Positions 5,815 through 8,030 of a stretch of DNA of 8,030 nt are shown piece by piece. The DNA comes from Dehalococcoidia bacterium (GTDB lineage: Bacteria > Chloroflexota > Dehalococcoidia > Dehalococcoidales > BS750m-G39). The translations under genes were made by a program, and so were the position numbers. Numbering within the stretch: the first letter of the stretch is position 1; every line of letters begins with the position of its first letter. The DNA lies in NCBI GenBank assembly GCA_004375675.1, contig SOKR01000076.1:1-8030 (forward strand), written 5' to 3'. The notes under the pieces are model-generated. The model made no database searches, was not told the DNA's origin, and saw only the letters and a program-made list of their open reading frames with translations.

Positions 5815-6837
5815 GTGATATCACCTAGAAGCGAGACCATACTGAAATCAATAGTGGGACAGTATATCACGCGGGCGGTGCCGGTGCCCTCGCAGAGCAT
5901 CATCAACGACTACGAGCTGGCGGTAAGCCCGGCCACTATCCGCAACGAGATGGCGCACCTGGAGCAGGAGGGCTATATTACCCGCCCCCACCCTTCCGCG
6001 GGGAGTATCCCCTCGGACAAGGGCTACCGCTTCTACGTGGAGACCCTAAACGACATCGAGCTGCCGCTGGCCGAGCAGTTTTTGATAAGCCACCTCTTCC
6101 ACCAGGTAGAAAGGGAGATGGAGGAGTGGCTGAGCCTGGCGGCGACGCTAACCGCCCAGCTGGTGCATAATGTCGCCATCGTGGCCATACCCAAGACGAC
6201 AAAATGCCAGTTCAAGCATCTGGAACTGGTCGCCCTGAGAGAGTCGCTGGCGCTGGTCGTCCTCGTTCTCCAGGGGACCCGGCTCAAGCAGCAACTGATA
6301 ACCTTCGACAAGGCTATAGCGCAATCGGAGCTGACCAGGATAGCCAACAAGCTTAACAAGGCTTATTCCGGCCTGAGCCGAGCCAAGATTTCGGCCAAGA
6401 AGCTGAAGCTTTCCGCCGCCGAAAAACAGGTCACCGACTGCCTGCTCAAGATGATGCAGGCCGAAGACGAGCACGAGTTCGAGCAGTCCCGCCTCGACGG
6501 GTTGCACTTTACCCTCAACCAGCCCGAGTTCCGCCAGGGTAAGCGGGTGCTCACCCTGATGGAGCTGGTCGAACGACGCGACCTGCTTAAGAGCGTCGCC
6601 CCTGAGGGGCTGGGGGGAGAAGGAGTGCAGGTAATTATCGGCAAGGAGAACAAGGCGGAAGCCATCCAGGATTGCAGCGTGGTCATCAGCCAGTACGGGC
6701 TGCCCGAGGAAGCGGTGGGCATTATGGGGGTGGTGGGGCCCACCCGCATGCCCTACGCCCGAACCATCTCCACCGTGGGCTATTTGTCCTCGGTGCTCAA
6801 CCGGCTGGTCGCCGAGCTATACGGGAAAAGGAGTTAA
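5815..6837 (+). CDS. hrcA: Heat-inducible transcription repressor HrcA
   Basis: At 340 residues it has the normal length for HrcA, the repressor that binds CIRCE operators and releases them under protein-folding stress when GroEL no longer keeps it active. The N-terminal winged helix (about 1-75) contains SIVGQYITRAVPVPS (12-26), the recognition-helix region SPATIRNEMAHLEQEGYI (38-55) and the wing HPSAGSIPSDKGYRFYVE (59-76). Where many HrcA proteins have GRIP-DKGYRFYV, this one has Ser64. The middle and C-terminal GAF-like domain and dimerising insert include VQVIIGKEN (271-279) and GIMGVVGPTRMPYAR (302-316), both family hallmarks. It is the first gene of the operon, starts at GTG behind a strong Shine-Dalgarno, and its own promoter carries the variant CIRCE, so autorepression is expected. 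The sequence resembles Dehalococcoidia HrcA. The gap to grpE is 3 nt. Confidence 0.97.
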   Translation: MISPRSETILKSIVGQYITRAVPVPSQSIINDYELAVSPATIRNEMAHLEQEGYITRPHPSAGSIPSDKGYRFYVETLNDIELPLAEQFLISHLFHQVEREMEEWLSLAATLTAQLVHNVAIVAIPKTTKCQFKHLELVALRESLALVVLVLQGTRLKQQLITFDKAIAQSELTRIANKLNKAYSGLSRAKISAKKLKLSAAEKQVTDCLLKMMQAEDEHEFEQSRLDGLHFTLNQPEFRQGKRVLTLMELVERRDLLKSVAPEGLGGEGVQVIIGKENKAEAIQDCSVVISQYGLPEEAVGIMGVVGPTRMPYARTISTVGYLSSVLNRLVAELYGKRS

Positions 6838-6840
6838 ATT

Positions 6841-7407
6841 ATGATGCCACGAGAGCCCGTGGAAGAAAAGAAAAATAATAGCGAGCTTAAGTCGGGGAAG
6901 ACGGCTAAAGCCGAGCCTGATTTCAGCGATATCGAGGATATAGAGACATTGAAGAAGCTGCTTGGCGAGATGCAAGCCAAAGCCGAAGCCAACCTGGCCG
7001 GCTGGCAGCGAGCCCAGGCCGATTTTATCAACTATAAGCGGCGTAGCGAGCAGGAGAAAGAGGAGATGGTCCAGTTCGCCAACTCCGTGATTATGCTCAG
7101 CCTGCTGCCGATTCTCGACGATTTTGAGCGCGCCTTTGTTTCCATCCCGCCAAAACTAGCCAAGATGAGCTGGGTGGACGGCATCAAGCTCATCGAGCGC
7201 AAGCTCTGGGCGAGCCTGGAGGCGCAGGGGCTTTCCCCGATTAAGGCGCTGGGCGAGCCCTTCGACCCCAACCTCCACGAGGCGATGAGACAGGACAAGG
7301 GCAAGGAAGGAATCGTCATCGAGGAAGTGCAGAAGGGATACAGGCTAAACGAGAGAGTAATCCGGCCCACTATGGTAGTAGTGGGCAACGGAGAAGAGGA
7401 GGCATAA
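6841..7407 (+). CDS. grpE: Nucleotide exchange factor GrpE
   Basis: A 188-residue cytosolic co-chaperone that dimerises and releases ADP from DnaK. The layout is typical: a charged, disordered N-terminus (1-30); a long coiled-coil helix (about 31-85, containing GWQRAQADFINYKRRSEQEK); the four-helix-bundle segment SLLPILDDFERAF (87-99); then the beta-wing that contacts DnaK, with GEPFDPNLHEAM (138-149), GIVIEEVQKGYRLNERVIRP (157-176) and VVV. The start is one of two adjacent ATGs (6841 or 6844). AGGAG (6829-6833), which overlaps the end of hrcA, is 7 nt from the first. It sits between hrcA and dnaK with 3-nt gaps on each side, so translation is likely coupled. No abnormality is seen. Confidence 0.96.
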   Translation: MMPREPVEEKKNNSELKSGKTAKAEPDFSDIEDIETLKKLLGEMQAKAEANLAGWQRAQADFINYKRRSEQEKEEMVQFANSVIMLSLLPILDDFERAFVSIPPKLAKMSWVDGIKLIERKLWASLEAQGLSPIKALGEPFDPNLHEAMRQDKGKEGIVIEEVQKGYRLNERVIRPTMVVVGNGEEEA

Positions 7408-7410
7408 ACG

Positions 7411-8030
7411 ATGGGTAAGGTTATAGGTATTGATTTAGGCACCACCTTTTCCGCGGTGGCGGTTATGGAGGCGGGGGAGCCCAAGGTCATCCCCAACGCC
7501 GAGGGGGGGCGAATAACGCCTTCGGTGGTGGCCATGAGTAAGACCGGCGAGCGCCTGGTGGGACAGGTCGCCAAGCGGCAGGCCATCACCAACCCCGATA
7601 ATACTATCTCCAGCATCAAGCGGCTGATGGGGCGCAAGTTCGACGAGCCCACCGTGAAGTACGACCGGAAACTGCTGCCCTATAAGATAGCCAAGGCGGC
7701 TAACGGCGACGCTTGGGTGAAGATGGGCGACAAGGAATACAGCCCGCCCGAAATATCGGCCATGATTTTGCAGAAGCTCAAGACTGATGCTGAAGCCTAT
7801 CTCGGTGAGAAGGTCACCGATGCGGTCATCACCGTGCCCGCCTATTTCAACGACAGCCAGCGTCAGGCGACCAAGGACGCGGGTAAGATAGCCGGGCTTA
7901 ACGTGCTGCGTATAATCAACGAGCCGACGGCGGCTGCCCTGGCCTACGGGCTGGACAAGAAAAAGGATGAGACCATCGCCGTTTACGACCTCGGCGGGGG
8001 CACCTTTGATATTTCCATCCTGGAGCTGGG
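7411..8030 (+). CDS. dnaK: Molecular chaperone DnaK (Hsp70), 3' partial
   Basis: The first 206 residues of the Hsp70 ATPase domain; the gene runs off the right edge (normal length is a little over 600 residues). Visible motifs are the phosphate-1 loop GIDLGTT (6-12), Lys70 in SIKRLMG (the position of the catalytic Lys70 of E. coli DnaK), the Hsp70 block VITVPAYFNDSQRQATKDAG (139-158), IINEPTAAALAYG (168-180) and the phosphate-2 motif VYDLGGGTFD (191-200) with the conserved Thr198. Residue 13 is Phe (DLGTTFS) where many bacterial DnaKs have Asn; this probably reflects the lineage. AGGAGG (7397-7402), inside the end of grpE, is 8 nt from the ATG, and the gap to grpE is 3 nt. It is the ATP-driven partner of GrpE; dnaJ is not within the window and may follow. 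Confidence 0.97.
   Translation, partial: MGKVIGIDLGTTFSAVAVMEAGEPKVIPNAEGGRITPSVVAMSKTGERLVGQVAKRQAITNPDNTISSIKRLMGRKFDEPTVKYDRKLLPYKIAKAANGDAWVKMGDKEYSPPEISAMILQKLKTDAEAYLGEKVTDAVITVPAYFNDSQRQATKDAGKIAGLNVLRIINEPTAAALAYGLDKKKDETIAVYDLGGGTFDISILEL

Noticed and set aside
7447..7452. Phe in place of Asn after the DLGTT motif of DnaK as a functional oddity
   Set aside because: This position varies among Hsp70 proteins (Tyr is common in eukaryotes), and all catalytic motifs visible are intact, so it is probably just lineage variation.
7032..7652. Minus-strand open frame (206 codons) opposite grpE and dnaK
   Set aside because: It is antisense to two highly conserved genes, has no recognisable domain, and is explained by the third-position GC bias of the real genes.
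1..8030. Search for tRNA, rRNA, CRISPR arrays, insertion sequences and phage genes
   Set aside because: No cloverleaf, repeat-spacer pattern, transposase motif or terminal inverted repeats were seen; the window is almost fully occupied by the six genes listed.

Overview
The window looks like a chromosomal segment from a Chloroflexi bacterium, most likely an uncultured or little-studied member of the class Dehalococcoidia. This rests on two things. The HrcA reads closely like Dehalococcoides-type HrcA as I remember that family (for example the GSIP-DKGYRFYVE stretch and the HLFHQVE-EMEEWL stretch). The left half encodes large beta-propeller plus fibronectin-III surface proteins of a style common in that class. 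The DNA is moderately GC-rich. No search could be run, so the taxonomic call is an inference.

Left part (1-2011): the 3' end of a large exported surface protein, open through the left edge of the window. It has BNR-like propeller repeats, a cysteine-rich internally duplicated insert, two FN3-like modules and a C-terminal membrane anchor. A double hairpin that includes a strong intrinsic terminator follows (2017-2085). A second protein of the same architecture but divergent sequence (2153-5032) has its own promoter and a signal peptide. The pair are tandem paralogs, presumably cell-envelope or S-layer-type proteins facing outward.

Middle (5040-5814): a metallo-beta-lactamase-fold protein lies on the minus strand, tail to tail with the surface protein and only 7 bp from it. 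Its HxHxDH metal motif reads HPHPGH, so the usual Asp is Gly. It is divergent from the heat-shock operon. The two promoters sit back to back, with 14 bp between their -35 boxes, and the MBL transcript is predicted to be leaderless or nearly so.

Right part (5729-8030): a heat-shock operon hrcA-grpE-dnaK with 3-nt gaps between genes; dnaK runs off the right edge. A near-consensus sigma-70-type promoter is followed at once by a CIRCE-type operator. The operator is a perfect inverted repeat, TTAGCAGTC-N9-GACTGCTAA, with the same C-to-G change in both arms relative to the classic CIRCE, and pairing extends to 12-bp arms around a 3-bp centre. HrcA should bind this site and repress its own operon. 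GrpE and DnaK then supply the chaperone cycle.

No RNA genes, CRISPR arrays, insertion sequences or prophage genes are visible. The most notable points are the symmetrically altered CIRCE, the missing metal-ligand Asp in the MBL protein, the promoter/start-codon conflict at the second surface protein, and the duplicated cysteine-rich module in the first.
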